This document shows, piece after piece, positions 12,001 to 27,900 of a stretch of 64,000 nt of DNA. Within the stretch, counting starts at the first letter, position 1, and each line of letters begins with the position of its first letter. Made by a program: the position numbers and the translations under genes. The notes under the pieces were generated by a model, which saw only the letters and a program-made list of their open reading frames with translations, was not told the origin of the DNA and ran no database searches. The DNA lies in assembly GCF_000003605.2 (NCBI RefSeq), contig NW_003116459.1, forward strand, positions 86,127-150,126, in the 5' to 3' direction. Origin of the DNA: Saccoglossus kowalevskii. Lineage: Eukaryota; Hemichordata; Enteropneusta; Harrimaniidae.

Positions 12001-14770
12001 TGCATATATGTAAATCCTTAAATATATTTACGTGATAGCGAGTGGATTTTATATTTTGTTTGTTTTTGAATGTCCTTTGTATTACAATATCGATGTCAGA
12101 ATGATGTTTTGACATTATTCAACCACATGTCCAATTACAGTAAACCTTGTGATGTAATGTTTTTATCGCCAATAAATCCGTATGTCATACATCAGCTGGT
12201 TATCAATTTGACAATTGAACCAAAATTTGTGTCTATATTACTAATTTATTGTCAATTGTATTGTCCAGGCCTTTTACTGCCAATAAAGAATTGAAATGAA
12301 TTTTGAATTAAAATTAATAAATAATACATCGAAAAGTATTGATTTGCTATTGAGATTTCTGGCATTATCACATTTTCCAATGATAATTTTCTATTTCGAT
12401 TTCACGCCTAAATAGATATTTACATTACAACTATCCAGGTTCTCATTATAGTACATACATTGGTTCATGCGTCGAGCAAGCGTTGTTAACGTGAAAGTGT
12501 CATTTCAATCCTATACATTTTCGCATGAATTGACTTGAAAGATTACTTACTCACATTACTAGCATGCATCTATAGTTACATGTAAACTTTGCACTGTGCC
12601 ACTAGAGGGTCGGCAGGTCAGTTATTCGTCCACGGCAGTCATACGTGTATAGTTTAGTCTAACTGGATAAAAGTGCACATATAACGCAGGTCACATGATC
12701 TTTTAGCAATTACTGCAAGTGCATATGTTATATTTTAAATGTAAGTCCCTATAAACTGGTGGGTTGCCATACAATCTGTTTTGTGTGTATGTCTTTAATG
12801 TATTGTAATTGTCATCACGTATATCTTAGAAGTATTCAAATACACTGTTAAAACTAACATGTAATACTATACCTACTTAGCACATGTACGGCGTACATAG
12901 TAAAAGACAAGTTATTTTACACTAATACAAACAATGAAACAAATTGCATTACATATGTACTGTTTGCGGTCTAGTATAAACTGTGTAATGTATAGTCATT
13001 ATATATATATAGTATTTTGCTTTAAGTAAATGTTACTTCTGATCAACATCGTGGGGAAACGTGACTAACATCAAATAATCTGCACTGCATACAGACATAT
13101 GCATACAAAGTGCACAATGCCTTAGGTGGAATAAATCAGTTAGTGAATATTGGTACATTCTTCAAAGTATTCTTCTGAGTATGCAAATCACTGCTGATTC
13201 AATGTATAATGTATTATCAATGGATTGATTTTATACATTATGGCAATCAATGCGTGCGATACGTTATGCGTATAATTCTTGCGACGCTATGCAACCTCTC
13301 ACAACTCCATGGATCAACATCGATATTGACATTCTTTCCTGTATATCATATTTGTGTAATCATTTTAAATGTTCAGAATTAACTAATTGTACGTTTCATG
13401 GCTATATAGTCAGAGTCTCAGGGGGAAATCTCAAGACACGTGACATAAATCACTTATAATACTCTTTTATTGACATGCTATATGACCATACACGTCTATC
13501 TGACTTTCAAGTACTTGATTAAAAATATATACCCTCTTCCACCAAATAACGTGACTTTACTAACGTGCATAAGTATCAACATTCTTTAGTGATAGTTTCG
13601 TGATTTTGTTCTAATAAATCCAAGTGGTACCGATTGTACCAAACACTAGACAATTGATAATAATACTTTATTTATTTGCAACTTTTTTTCTATTTTTTGG
13701 CCATTTTGAAATCGGCTTAAGGACGCTTTATTCGACAATCCTTATTCGACCTATATTTGCAGGGATGGTACATTTGTAACACTATTTCAATAACATTCAA
13801 ATTACGAGTATATTATTTTTTTTTAATTGTAATAAACCATTGATTGTTTTAAATATTGATTTTTGGTTACGTTTATTTATTGCGGATGCCTGGCTTTAAT
13901 ACATCTGCAGCCCCGAAGACATGTTTAGTATGGAAATATATTTATTTGATTATTCAAAGTGTCTTTAAGTTGAGCATGAATAATAAAAAACAACTGACTG
14001 ATGTTAGTTTATCAGAAATGCTTTGGTAGAGCAGGTTGTACAATCGCAATGTTTATTACATATTAATATTTTATTGTTCTTGTGTTAGCTGTAATATTCA
14101 GATAATTTCAATGACGGATGCTTTGCTGTTCGCATCAAAGTGAACCTATATTGTCACCCTTGACAACGTGAAAATTCAAGAAAAATTCAAAATGAGTGCG
14201 TGGGTGTGTTCAACTAAAAATACAAGTTAACTATGTTACATACTGGGCACAATGATGACGTGTTTCAAGTACGAGTATGTACAGTCGGTCTGTGTGTATT
14301 AATATATTACAATGCTGTTGAATTCAAGTTGTTAGTCTACAATAACAATCCGCCCGCTGTAGTTGATCTATTGGGGGAGAAGATTATTCATTTTTATACC
14401 AATATGATATTGTTGACGTTGGCATGACATTCGCGCTTTTGTCCAAATTGTTATTTGACAATAATAAACCCATGATACGGTGACGGTAGTTCGTCCGCCA
14501 ATAAGTGAAGGATTTATATTGCATATGTTCACAATTTACTTACAATATTTACTATATATTGTCACGTGACTAATGGGAAGGATAAATCGCAATATATTTA
14601 CAAGGACACTATATTGGCAGGAACGTGGCGGTTACAAAATGGCGTGTAATGGATGTAAATGAGATTGCCTACTGTCTGAGTAGCTGATAAACCTCGATAT
14701 AATACATTCGTTTATACCACTAAATAATAGGTATGGTATATATAATTCATGAAAGCTGATATTATGTTAG
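9059..14770. other. Gene-free AT-rich sequence
   Basis: A 5.7-kb stretch with scattered short ORFs. The one at 10783-11007 looked least random but has no domain or consistent splice context. No repeats or RNA genes were supported. Confidence 0.5.
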
Positions 14771-15238
14771 CATAATACCATATGGCTGAATCACACAATA
14801 CCATATGGCTGAATCACACAATACCATATGGCTGAATCACACAATACCATATGGCTGAATCACACAATACCATATGGCTGAATCACACAATACCATATGG
14901 CTGAATCACACAATACCATATGGCTGAATCACACAATACCATATGGCTGAATCACACAATACCATATGGCTGAATCACACAATACCATATGGCTGAATCA
15001 CACAATACCATATGGCTGAATCACACAATACCATATGGCTGAATCACACAATACCATATGGCTGAATCACACAATACCATATGGCTGAATCACATAATAC
15101 CATATGGCTGAATCACACAATACCATATGGCTGAATCACATAATACCATATGGCTGAATCACACAATACCATATGGCTGAATCACACAATACCATATGGC
15201 TGAATCACATAATACCATATGGCTGAATCACACAATAC
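14771..15238. repeat. 23-bp minisatellite, about 20 copies
   Basis: A near-perfect tandem array whose unit contains ACCATATGGCTGAATCACA. Copies differ almost only at one base near the unit junction (CACACAATACC or CACATAATACC). Each unit carries the palindrome CCATATGG. The high identity suggests recent expansion or ongoing homogenisation. Confidence 0.97.
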
Positions 15239-16158
15239 AATGTGAACTTCAAGAAAACAATAGATCGCATTGAGTGTAAGTAGTAAAGATTTAACACAAT
15301 ATCTGTAAATTCAACATACGCGTTTAGCGCCCTCTATAGGATACAACTATATAGCATTCACTTAAAACTGATTTAAATACGTTTATTTGCACAGCTTGTA
15401 ACAGAACTTTATCATATCACACAGCAAATCAACAATTATATTTGCAATGACGTCATCTATTGACAGGATGGCGTGACAAGGCAGATAATGCCACCTTTTA
15501 CAGTTACATCCAATTACATATGGGGTTTGAATAACTGGTTTTCTTTTAGTTTGTCCTATTACACCCTCCCCTGGTTATTTCACACCGACAATTCTATGCT
15601 TGTTCTGATACAATGAATTATTCAAAACCAGCACTCACACTCTGAGATTGGGTTCTGGTGAGATAATGAACTCAAGGAGATAAATCTATTTTGTAATAGC
15701 AACTCTGGTTCAATCACTCTCCGCTGGTGGTCTCTCCCGACTTTTTGAAGGTCGCATTCATAACGCATTTATGCTTTGTCTATGATTGCAGTTAAGCTAT
15801 ATATATAGTTTCACCTTTACCACTCGCAAAGAATTATGTATTTTGAGAATAATTGTGTGTCTCATATCCCTTTGTTGCTGTCCCTTGGTAGCATATCCTG
15901 AAAATACTGAACATCGAATGGCATTGTAATTGTTTTAACTTCACTGTAGCATAACAATGGTACACAGAATATACACACAGTGGCTGAGGACTCAGTATGT
16001 TATCGCCCCGATTCTGATGACGCATATCAAATTAACTGTAGTTTGACATTTTGCATAAATGATCTCACTGAACTTAAGCAAGTGTACGAAATTCGTATTG
16101 CCAAGAGACGGTATTGGTTAAGTTCATGAATGTATACTGATTTCTTAGTATGTTTGGT
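15239..16158. other. Gene-free sequence
   Basis: No supported gene or repeat in this 0.9-kb stretch between the minisatellite and the hairpin at 16159. Confidence 0.5.
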
Positions 16159-16185
16159 CATAGACCCTCCAGTAGAGGGTCTATG
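16159..16185. repeat. Perfect 11-bp-stem hairpin
   Basis: CATAGACCCTC (16159-16169) and GAGGGTCTATG (16175-16185) are exact inverted repeats around a 5-base loop. It lies about 90 bp from the (AAAT)n array and may be the end of a small mobile element whose other boundary I cannot define. Confidence 0.6.
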
Positions 16186-16273
16186 GTTTGGTGAATAAAA
16201 TCCGTTTAGTGTTTCGCCACGTAAATGAACGCATTTTATTCGTAATTGAATTTGAGTATCGTAAAAAGTATCT

Positions 16274-16464
<191 letters not shown>

Positions 16465-19400
16465 TTCGGATAGTAAAACTTCTCCGTGAAACTGCATTCA
16501 TTTTGAGAAAGTATACTCCCCCTAATGTCTATGAGGTCAAACATTGTCGCGCGCAACGCAGCCATGCAGACGGCGAATTAAAACTCGATATTCATTTTCA
16601 TGGGATATTTCATTTAGGCCGAATTCTGAATATATTTCATCTCAGTAGTAATAACGTAGAGATGGTTAAACCCGATAACAGCATCAGATAATATTAGTAG
16701 GTACATCGAGTGTAATTAATTCAGCTTATCATGTCTCCCTGTAAAACCCGGAAGTAAGTTGCGCTTTTACGTACGGTCCCTTGACAATTGCCATGATCGT
16801 TTATCATCTATGTTGGTTTGAAGCAATTGACGATTGATACATATCTATGAGTACGACCCTGAACTTGTTATAAAACAATCGACCAGGTTTAATGGCGCCT
16901 GCAACGGCCGCTGTTGCTATTATGCAAATTTTGATTACTATTAAATGTTAAGATAACAACGGGAAAATGAATACCAAGACTAAAACCAAGAACAGTAAAC
17001 TATTATTCCTTCGAAACAAAATAAAACGTTGTTATTTCAAATTGGTCTGGAATAAATGCATAGTAAAGAACTTTAATTTGCTTGAAATATCCTTCTGAGA
17101 TTAGATTGTTGTCATATATGTTACGTTGTGAGGCATGTTTGAATTATTATGTTAATATTCATGTTAAGGGCCAATGCTGAGGTAGAACACTTACATGTTG
17201 ATGGTATACTGCCATATGTTAAATCGCAGTTTGCATACAATTCGGATATAGGATTCTGCCTAATTGTTAAAGTAGTCATTGCTTAAAGCTACCGTATGAC
17301 ATTCTATATTGTAACCTGACCGTCTTTTATGCTCTAAATACTTACGCGAGTTTGACATTCAATTATCTTGTTATATTTTACTTTGTGTTGTAACAAACTT
17401 GCAAATACAAGGTTGCGTTCATGAAAACAATTTTCCGTTTTTTATATTACATACACAGTTTTCAAACAAATCGGATTTTGCAGCGCGTATACAAACCTAC
17501 GTTTTCCTCGTATTGTTGCATTCCACTCCAGATGCATTAAACCATTTGTTCTTAGCATTAAAATGAATGCATCTCATATTGCATTTTGACGTCTCTGAGA
17601 TCCTATGTGCCTCGAGTATTCGTTTCAGCTTGTCATCGTCAAAATTATTTAATGTGGACGGACACATCCATCGCTGACCCATATGCAATGGCAACCTATT
17701 CTCCGCACAGATTGATATGTAAATCGGAAGCTTTGCATGCCGAGAAATGAAATGAATGACAATGTGTTTACAGATAATATGTAAATATTAATGAAGCAGT
17801 TGCAATTTTCATATATATTTCAATTTATATATATATATATTTCTACGATAGCTCAAGTCGAATTTATCCAGCCCGCGCCCTACTCTAGCATCTAAACTAC
17901 ACGTCAGAGGTCGTGTCAAATATGTGTCAAAATATAATTGGACTACCAAACATTTACCGCTGGCATTATTAAATTTATAACAAGTGCGTTGGAAAAACGT
18001 CGCCAAAGGCGTCCTCTGAAATGAAACGCCAGCCGTGGGAACCCATGCACTCTATGTTATTTGCTTTATTTATACTTCATTTAGTTTGAAAATAACTGTC
18101 CATTTCGTGTGGTTATCTACATCAACGTCACGTTTATCATCAGTTTCACCTGTCCACAGTGACTTATCAGTGATGGTCACGTGAGTGCAAATATTGCCGT
18201 TACGGGATAATAATAATGTGGTTAAGATTTTAAGTAATTTGAACACCTTGAGCCTCCTTGTCATTTTACCAAAATGTCATATGATGTGTCACGTGGTATG
18301 GCGATATCTAATGTTGCCATGAAACTATATATTTAAATCGATTAGATTCTTCTCTTAAAAAACCAACAATTCTATTTCAAGTTAAGTTTAGTTTATGTAC
18401 TCATTGGTGTTATTCATAATGTTCACGACAAGGTGATATCTACAGGCCCGATATCGGATTTAAATTTTACACATAAATAATATGTTCATTTTATGTCATT
18501 CTCTTAGCAACCTAGAAAGACCTCCGACATTTAACACTCCCCTAGTAACCATAGTATCGAACTAACGTTTCCCAGTACGTTACCATGGAGACAAAGTGGA
18601 TGATTATCGCAATAATTATTCCAATAAATTAAATTCATTAGGCCACCAGTAGACCAAACCAGAATACTCGAATATCTTTTGTGAAAGCGTAGTGTATCAG
18701 TGAGCCCTAATCATACCACTAATCTAATTCTATGTGGAAATTGTGGATAAAACATAGGATAATTGGAATCTACGTCTAGGTCAATCCCCGTTTCGTTACT
18801 GTCGATTTAGTTTGAAACATTTTGAAGGAAAGATTAAACGCGAAGATGCAATAAGCCAGAGGGGAGTATTTCCATATAACAACATTAACGGGAATTACGT
18901 GAAATAAAGTATATCTATTGTACTGTGAATCAGTTGAAATTGTGTTATGGTTATGTTGCTGTAGGTGTTTTCTCTCGAGCACGCGTATATAGGGCGTCTT
19001 TTTTTATTTGAATTAGATGAACAGATTTAGATTGCCACGTCTACAAGTAAATGGCGGTTACGTCATTAGTGCCACACCGCGATGTATACGATGTGGCTTA
19101 AACACCGAATACTAGTCATATGGGTTGCATTATTTACATGTAGGATTATATATCTATTTTAGAAGTTCACCACCTATCCAAGAAAACAACAATAATCTTA
19201 ATGCGGAGCAACCATATCATTTGCACAGTTAAATCAGATTTACCAGCATTGCATATCATCGTTTGATTAAACATTGTTGTATTTGACATAACGTAACGTT
19301 ATCATTGTTTGCATCGAGTGTACATTATTATTGGATTTTGGTTTATATACGTTCATTTCACACAGGAAGTTTATATTTATCAGCTTTCATCGTCCTTTCA

Positions 19401-22400
19401 ATATTTCACTTAGATATGACACATATATTGAAATTGATATTATAAACTTTAATCGCTTGACCCAGTTTTTCATTATTGGCCTAGATTGAGCATTATAAAA
19501 TGTTTTAGCGTTTGGGAAGTTCTTCGCAACAGATGCACAACGTGCAGAGATCCAGCTTCCCAAATGTACTTACGTCTCTAATGACATCGAAAAATCAGTT
19601 TATAAATTACATATCGATGAAACATTAGCTATTTGAGAATATTCAGTGTCAGTTGTATTTTTGGAAACATCGAATTACAACAGAGAATAGTACTATAAGG
19701 GATGAATTACTATTTTAAACGCTGACCTTGCTGTACTGTATAAAGCTTGTCGAATCCCCCCCCCCCCCTGCGTGTACGAATTACAATGCAATGGGTGATT
19801 ATATGAGTTAGATGGGCTAACATGGTTTACACACAATCAGATTAACTATAATAGTGGTACCAATCACCGTAATCACCGTATAAGTAAATTTATTTAATTT
19901 CCAAAATAAATTTCTATTTCATCCACATTGGCCTGTAAACTGAAATTAACAACCTTGAGGCGGAGGGGAAGTACGTCATCGCTGTGATTATCATTATTCA
20001 ACAGCGTAGAAGCATTGCGTTTAATTTTGCATTAAAGATGCAATCAGGCATGAAACCTAATGCCTTTGCAGGGTCATGAGTTTCCTTCTATTTTAATAAA
20101 CTGTAATCGTTTAACAAGTCTCTACCGTCACTTTACTATTTGCATACTATGTCGTTGTGTACAATGCACATATATATGTATTTCATAATATCATGTAGTT
20201 CTGTCTAAAAAAATTACGGCGAAATTACTTTCTCTTTATTATGTAACCCAAGTCTTAGTAATCTGATTGGTCTATGCATGCCAATTGAATTTTTGACAAT
20301 CTGGCAATATCTGAACCCATTGATGGTTTGCACTATATCTCACGAATGTTTATTATGAATTATTCGGATATTTATGATAATTTCATATGTCTGCTAAAAT
20401 ACGTAAGGTACCACTTCTAATTCTTTTAAACTCGCACTGTAAGCTCGTTTCTTCTATATCTGGCGAGCCATGTAATAAGAAAATGACCGTAATAGGTGTT
20501 TTTAATCAGTAATCATTAATGCAAATGAGATATAAAACACTCTCAGGAGACGTCAATACGCGTTCATAAATTACGGTTCCAGTGTGTTAGCTTCTAGCTT
20601 TTAGAACACGTGACACGGGTATATGGGATAAACAGGATATCGAATTCGTGATTCTCAATATAAGATAAACTCGTCTAATAATTTTTATTTGTCCCTCGTC
20701 TATGTTTGAAATAAATTTATATCACATTTACTAAATTTGAGTCATTCGTGTGATATTTTCTATATATCCTTCTTTCCATTTTCAACACATAAGTAGACGT
20801 GCACTTCAGATTATTGTAGTATTTACACATTTCAATATGACTTTAGCTTATGCCAATAATACTTACTTTTCAGTATATAATAGAGTTATAAGTGTATACT
20901 TTCCGAATTGTTCTGAAAATACCTTTCATTTGTAATTATATTATGCTGTGATAAATGGAAAGGCAATCTCATTAAGCGCGGTCCAAGTGGCTTTTTTTTT
21001 GCTGAAGACCTACATATGAACTATGCAACTGTGACACCGACAACCACTCAGAGTATCTTGTTTGTAAATTACGTTGATACGTCTTCGTCACTGTCAGTTG
21101 CTATCGTAAATATTCTCTTATGTCAACATTGGGAAAGGACTTTTTATTATAAGAATAGTGTTAGACGGTCTGAGCATACAATATAATTGTGACATTCGAT
21201 TGTAAACGGATGTTTGAAAAAAATGGTCGCTCGCTTAATAAATAGTAATTGCTTACACACGATAATGTGGTGATGATCTTATATAATAGTTTTGATACAT
21301 AACATACACATGTATATGTTTTATTTTTGTTTTAATATATCCAACAAGACTAAATTCCAGCTATAGGCTTGAAATACAGGTTATTCTAAACAAAGATGAT
21401 ACACCAAGAACAAAATTAACAAACATAACATATAATGTACAAATTGTATTGCAAGGCGTACTAAAAACGTCCCATGAGGGTGAATAATTTGACAAACGTA
21501 ATCCTATGTTATTGAAACTGTCAGTACAGCGCATATGTGGAGACAATTTACGACTATTTGTGTTGTGTAAAACTCTACTGAGAGCAGAAAGATGGAATGA
21601 ATGACTTCGTGCAAATGACTACACCCGTCTGTTAGGATGACTTGTGGCATATTGATTGACGTTTGGTCACTTGATACCCATGTGGCGTACACAATCCTGG
21701 TACAACGGTTTTTTTCAGGATCGATCTGCATCTACTATATATACCAGTGACAACATGGATATACTGTAGACTTCTTAATATTCTGAATAGAATATCGATC
21801 AAATAATTAGATTGCGAAATCGTCTCGAACAAAATATACGCTGAATACAGTAACGTAGTTAGCCTATATGCAAAAAATAACAATCGTGCAATCTTTGAGG
21901 GGTTTATTATTAAAGAAAATAGTTTAGTGTCAATATTGATATACGATGATCTAGTGTCATTGTGAGTAAATGTGTACAAGCATAAATAACAGATCGCTGA
22001 TTAGTCAGTCTCAGCTATTAAAATATTATTATTCATTTTTGTTAATTAAATCGCTAATAATTAAACGTAACCTATTTAGTTTATCCTGTAATTTCACCAT
22101 GCCAATAAACTTTCCTATGTGATGCGTGTGGTGGGAAAAGACCGAACAAACGTATATGGCGGTGCTTCGCAAAATAAAATTTATTAAATAAAGAATTTTA
22201 ATAATTTAATTGTAAGGAATGGTCCATGCATAAATGTGTTAGACTTGGTACCAGCAATGTCACAGTATGGTACCGTATGCGAATGTTGGATATTAGCGGC
22301 AAATATTATATGATATAGCATGCAGTTGCGTGTAATATGCACTGACAAAACGAAACTGAAATTACATAGAGGACCATGCCAGTTGTTGTTAATTCATATT

Positions 22401-24735
22401 CGGATTCAGAAATATAATATGTTTTTCGCACAAAGCCATATCCGATACTCTTGACGAAATAAGATTGCTCATTAATTATAATTATTCTTTATCACGTGCA
22501 AAAGCATATTTGTCTTCGCAATAACATATAGTACGTGAGAAAGTCATTTTACGCTCTGGTGTTACGTGTCCGAGGTGACTATATACAGTATAACAATATA
22601 GGCACAATATGTTTGAAACTATTAAACGCTTTACAATAAACACAAACTGATGATCTGGCGTGTGTATTATGTATTACCATGTATCTCAATCATAACAATA
22701 TTATACGCATATGTACATTTTGAGTTTTAAAATAGGAGAAAGTTAAGAATATAACTGAGAGCATGCATTGCGCTACGTACCAAGCCAAACATAATGTTAT
22801 ATATTTTAAGTTACATGTCAAAATGAATGAACTCATCAAATTCAGACTCTGTATAAAATATCAAACGACAAGATCACATATATGTATGTTGAAATTTATT
22901 AATATTTTATGGGCCAATGATTGCTGTGGCTATTCAGCAGGATGATTTATTTTCATTCAGTACACTTGATATCACTGCTGGGACAATGCGTCGTGTTTGA
23001 TATGTGTACTATGCGACGTATACGACGCGTGTAAAATACATTGTTTGACATTCAACTTCAGTGGGTGGCGCTTCACTTAACTACTAACTTCACTGTCCGT
23101 GTATACGGTATATGGTGAAATGAGGAAATGTATGTCAGAAATATAATTGACTCCACTACTAAAACTACAAACCGACAGTGACGTCATAGCGTGTATGTAT
23201 AATGTACACACGTATTCGTCAACGACACCACGTTTATGAACGCCCATCAACTCAGATATTTCCTTTGTGGATCGGGCGTGAATCAAATTCCTTTTCAGAA
23301 CTATTATTTAATCGGTATACATAAAAAAATTCAAGCTACACCAATGTAGTTACGCAACCAGTGTAAATCTAATCACAAATTACTAAATCCCATTGTATGT
23401 TCTAATTAAATTGAAAAGTAAAACAAATAATACTGGCTAGGTCGTTCTGACCATGATATACTTGACTTTATAAGTGTGCAAAAATATATTCTGCATGTTG
23501 TTTGTGACGTCAGCGATTAGAAATGCGCATGACAATCTCGTCACTGCAATTCCGCGTTGAGCTAAGCGCATTTGTCGTGGTCGTCAGATTTAATTCCATG
23601 TTTACAATTTCCTAATGTGCCTGTAACTAATATTACACTATATTTTACATCTACCATAAACTATAAGCTGATTATCTGCCCTGGGCAACTTTAAAATATG
23701 CAATCGTATCTAATACGCATTGTGAATGTTTCGTAATTTCTACACGCATAAATTCGTATGCTACAGAATGTTGATAACAACCACGAAGTAGCGAACTTAA
23801 TGAAACTGAAGTAAACATTATATTCAATTTCTTATTGCTAAAATCATAAATAAAAAGAAACAAAATTAAATACACGCTAGATGTGAATATTGTAGTCATT
23901 GTAATTTCGTAGTCATTGTAATACCATACCAATACCATAGAGCGGTAATTCTACTACTGTAGCGCACTGTTACCATCAAAGTCAATCATGTGACCGCGCT
24001 AAGCTATTGGCTGGGTGACAGTAAACATCTGCGGGTATAACATGAACCCATTTTTTTTAAATCGCTATGTGATGACTATCGTCGATACGCAGTAGAGCAA
24101 ACAACTCATAGTATTAAACTAAATTATACTGAACACGTACCACTATAACTTCATAACACTAACTGCCAAACACATGTCGAAAGTCTACACACAAATCTCA
24201 AATCCCAGACACGCATCATGTCAGCGATATTAAGGTCGTAATTTATCTTAACCGTGGCAAAAAACAACTTCCATGGGAATCGGGGCATGAGGGTCAGCCT
24301 ATCACCTCATATCAATTTAACCTACCAATCGACAAGTGATGGTTGTAATGTCATTAAACATGGCTCCACTATTCTTAACTTGATATATATTCACTATGAT
24401 CTTTCCAGTATGAATACCACTACCAGATCGTCACTGAATGTGTTCGTCAAAAGGTTTTTAGTGGTTTTAGCAGCTACGCCACGAACTAGGCAATACGTAT
24501 TTGATTTTATCACCATCTCGCGCATGTAAGTGTAAGTTTGGTGTTACTAATTTAATGGTGATTTAGGCTTTTGTTAATTTTGTTAATTATATATATGGAC
24601 TCGATGACTCACAGGGAATCATGCAGGCAGTTGAGAAATCGCGTTTAACATTTATTGACATGTGTTAAAATTGAATTTGTAATAATAAGTGGATGAGGCT
24701 ATAATATCTTTTACAATATTGAGCTGCGGAAACAT
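16465..24735. other. Gene-free AT-rich sequence
   Basis: 8.3 kb with no supportable gene. Small local items are a poly-C run at about 19757-19768 and a POU-type octamer ATGCAAAT at 20519-20526 in the context TAATCATTAATGCAAATGAG. No repeats beyond simple A/T runs were seen. Confidence 0.5.
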
Positions 24736-24934
<199 letters not shown>

Positions 24935-27900
24935 CATATAGGACAGTGACTTGATATATGCTGATTACGCATATATACTACCGGTATGCAGAGTGGGCAT
25001 AGAATTCGTGTAACATAAAACTTTATAGGTTCGAATGTTAAGCCTGGTGACTGACTTAAAGGATTATCATAACCACATCTCGGTTTGCCAATTAGAGGAA
25101 GGAGGTCAGAGAGCATGTGTATTGGCAAACCTTTGTAGTTAAAATATGTCTACCGCAGATCTGTGTTGTATTGGAATTTGCTTTATGAAAAACCTGGCCA
25201 TTTCGTACCCTTAAGCTTTTAACCTACATGTAAATCGCATTGATTCATTGAATACGGTAGCTAATAAGAATGCTATCGAGATTCTGGACACGATTTGTTC
25301 TGTTTAGTATAAATATATTTGCTGTGAGATTTTTTCTGTTTAGTATAATATATTTAGTGTGAGATTGACGGTGTGGGATCTATGTGATCTCACATTCGAT
25401 ATGCATACGCGTTTGAGTAACAGTTTTGTAAAAAGTTCTCTCATTTGATATTATTAGTAGATCAACAGCGTCATACCAAATACGGCTCAATGGTACGATT
25501 CGTTACATACGCCCCGGAACTACAAAGTGGGCATAATTACGTTTATTATGGCTTCAGATTTCATGCACCACAGATAAGAAGAGAATGACGACATTAGCAG
25601 ACTTCACGAACACCAAGGACCCGGGGTAATATGTCTTACTAGCGTTGGGGATTTTTTGTCTCACTCTCCCCAACTCAATGACAAATATTCTTGGTTGGGT
25701 GAAATTATCTAAATGAACACTTTCTTCCTCTCGCACATTGGTATTCCCGGTTTCCATGGTTACCTCTAAATGTCACAATATATAACAAGAATATGATAAT
25801 AAAAACATGTGGCTGGAGTGTCTAGACTATATCAGCATTTCAATATAATATACACCTGTGTAAAATATATCTGTCTTCTCCTAATGCCAAGAATCTAAAC
25901 CTTTGTTATAGTTCAATGTAATATATATATGTATATACAGATAACCCTGCGTCTATGACAGACATACATCTGTGTTTATTTCTCTGATATATACCACATG
26001 GTTTGCTTTTAAGTTTCCAACTTATACGGATTTTATTTAATTTTTTTTTAAATATTATCAACTGTACATTTCACCGAAGTTTCTGAACATTTGTGTATAT
26101 TTCACCTTACGCCAGCTCGTATGTACAATACGTTTCACTTACATCTTCACAATAGAATTATAAATACAGCAATTGCTTCCATACGCAAGGTGACTCGGTG
26201 ATAGCTACACATCGATTCAGGTTGCTTGGATATCAGTTCGACAATGATCAGTCTTCGTCTATGTGCACGTATTGTAAGAGAAATAATGTCATGTCCCCAG
26301 TATGGTAACCTATTCATAGTACACTGCTCACTAGGTATCTAGTAATTGCAACATACGATCATTTTTAATTTGATTTCTTTAAACTACTGATTACATTTGT
26401 AAATAAGACGGCAAGATAAATAGTAAAAAAAAGTATGAACACGCCTTTATAGCATGTTATTCCACTATCAAAACATGCATCCGCCATGTGCTCCTGTTCA
26501 AAATAACAAAACTCCAAGTGTTCTACGTGTTATTGTCTTAAGCTAATAAATGTGATATCAGTAAAAAAAACAATACAATTTAGAACACTATATACTGTCC
26601 ATTTTACTTGTGTTTATAGTTGTCGGATAGAATTGTATTTTATGCTATTATCATACTATGTTTGAGGTCAATCAAGTTTCTTACATTTCCTTAAGCAAAT
26701 TTGCATAAAAGTATATGGGACTTGGTAGATTCAAATGATATGGCAACATCCGCCATGTATAGCTTTTCAATGACCTTTGATTTGACATTGTACAAGTAAT
26801 CGGCGGCGTTTCTCACTATGGCAACCATAACAGTTGAATAAATTGTACTGGCGGTTTATTAGGAATTATTCCAAAAATGCAAATTTGAAAAAATATGTTT
26901 TAACGATCTCATAAGGCAGCTTTTTGTTGCCTGGTTTTAAAAGTTCACCCCGTTGTTACATTAAAAGACACACGAATAAAGTTTGAGATTCAGATTGAGT
27001 TGATAAAATGCATAACGAGGAAACATTCAGGCCAAAAAAATACTAAGACAGCCATATATAAACTGTCTCAAAATAGTAAATAGTTCAATACATGTATATT
27101 AGTAATTTATGTATTCCATTATGGTAAGGGTTTTAGTCAGACTATGCTAACATTGACACTAGACACCCGATCGAAATTTAATTGTGATACTTTCTTTTAT
27201 ACAGTCATTTCCAGCATATTTTATATGAGAAGTGATGTCAGTGTTTGCAGTTTACAACACTGCTAACAAATCAAACAGATAACACATTTTTGTAATACTA
27301 TTTAACAATGCAATACAGACGAAAATATTAAACTTGCACATCATATTGTTCTTGTATAGGATTTAAAATGAACGATTGACGCCTTTTTTTTCGTTTGACG
27401 TGTGCTATTCCACAATCATATTTCTTACATGCCTTGATCGTTCTTATTCCATACACAATTGCACACATATGCAATCTGTTTGATGATTTAATTCAAGAAG
27501 GCCGAAAGACGGAACTTTTATGTTAAAAATTCCTCAAAATCCGGCATTTCTACCGATTTTTTTAACCTCTTTGACTGATTTTGATTTTGGAACACATATA
27601 AACACGACCTTGAAGTACGTCATGTTGTTTCTGATTTGGCTGGCTAGTAGACATTTTGTTGTAATGAAATCTATGTCATGTATTCACTGATTGCAATCAA
27701 ACATAATACCTACAGTATATATGCATTATTTTCGCATTGTGATTCAAAATGGCTGACTCATTTGATTTTGTTTACTATTAAATAACAAGGACTATGTCAG
27801 GTCATGGCATAACTTGCGCCCCTAGTAACTTATATAGTGGTCTATTTTGATTGGTTCTGGTCTCAAAAGCTGACCACCAGCAAAAACAACTATGTTCACA

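Noticed and set aside
14771-15238. CRISPR-like array
   Set aside because: The repeats are directly tandem with no spacers, and the host is a eukaryote. The same applies to the 58-bp and 42-bp arrays.
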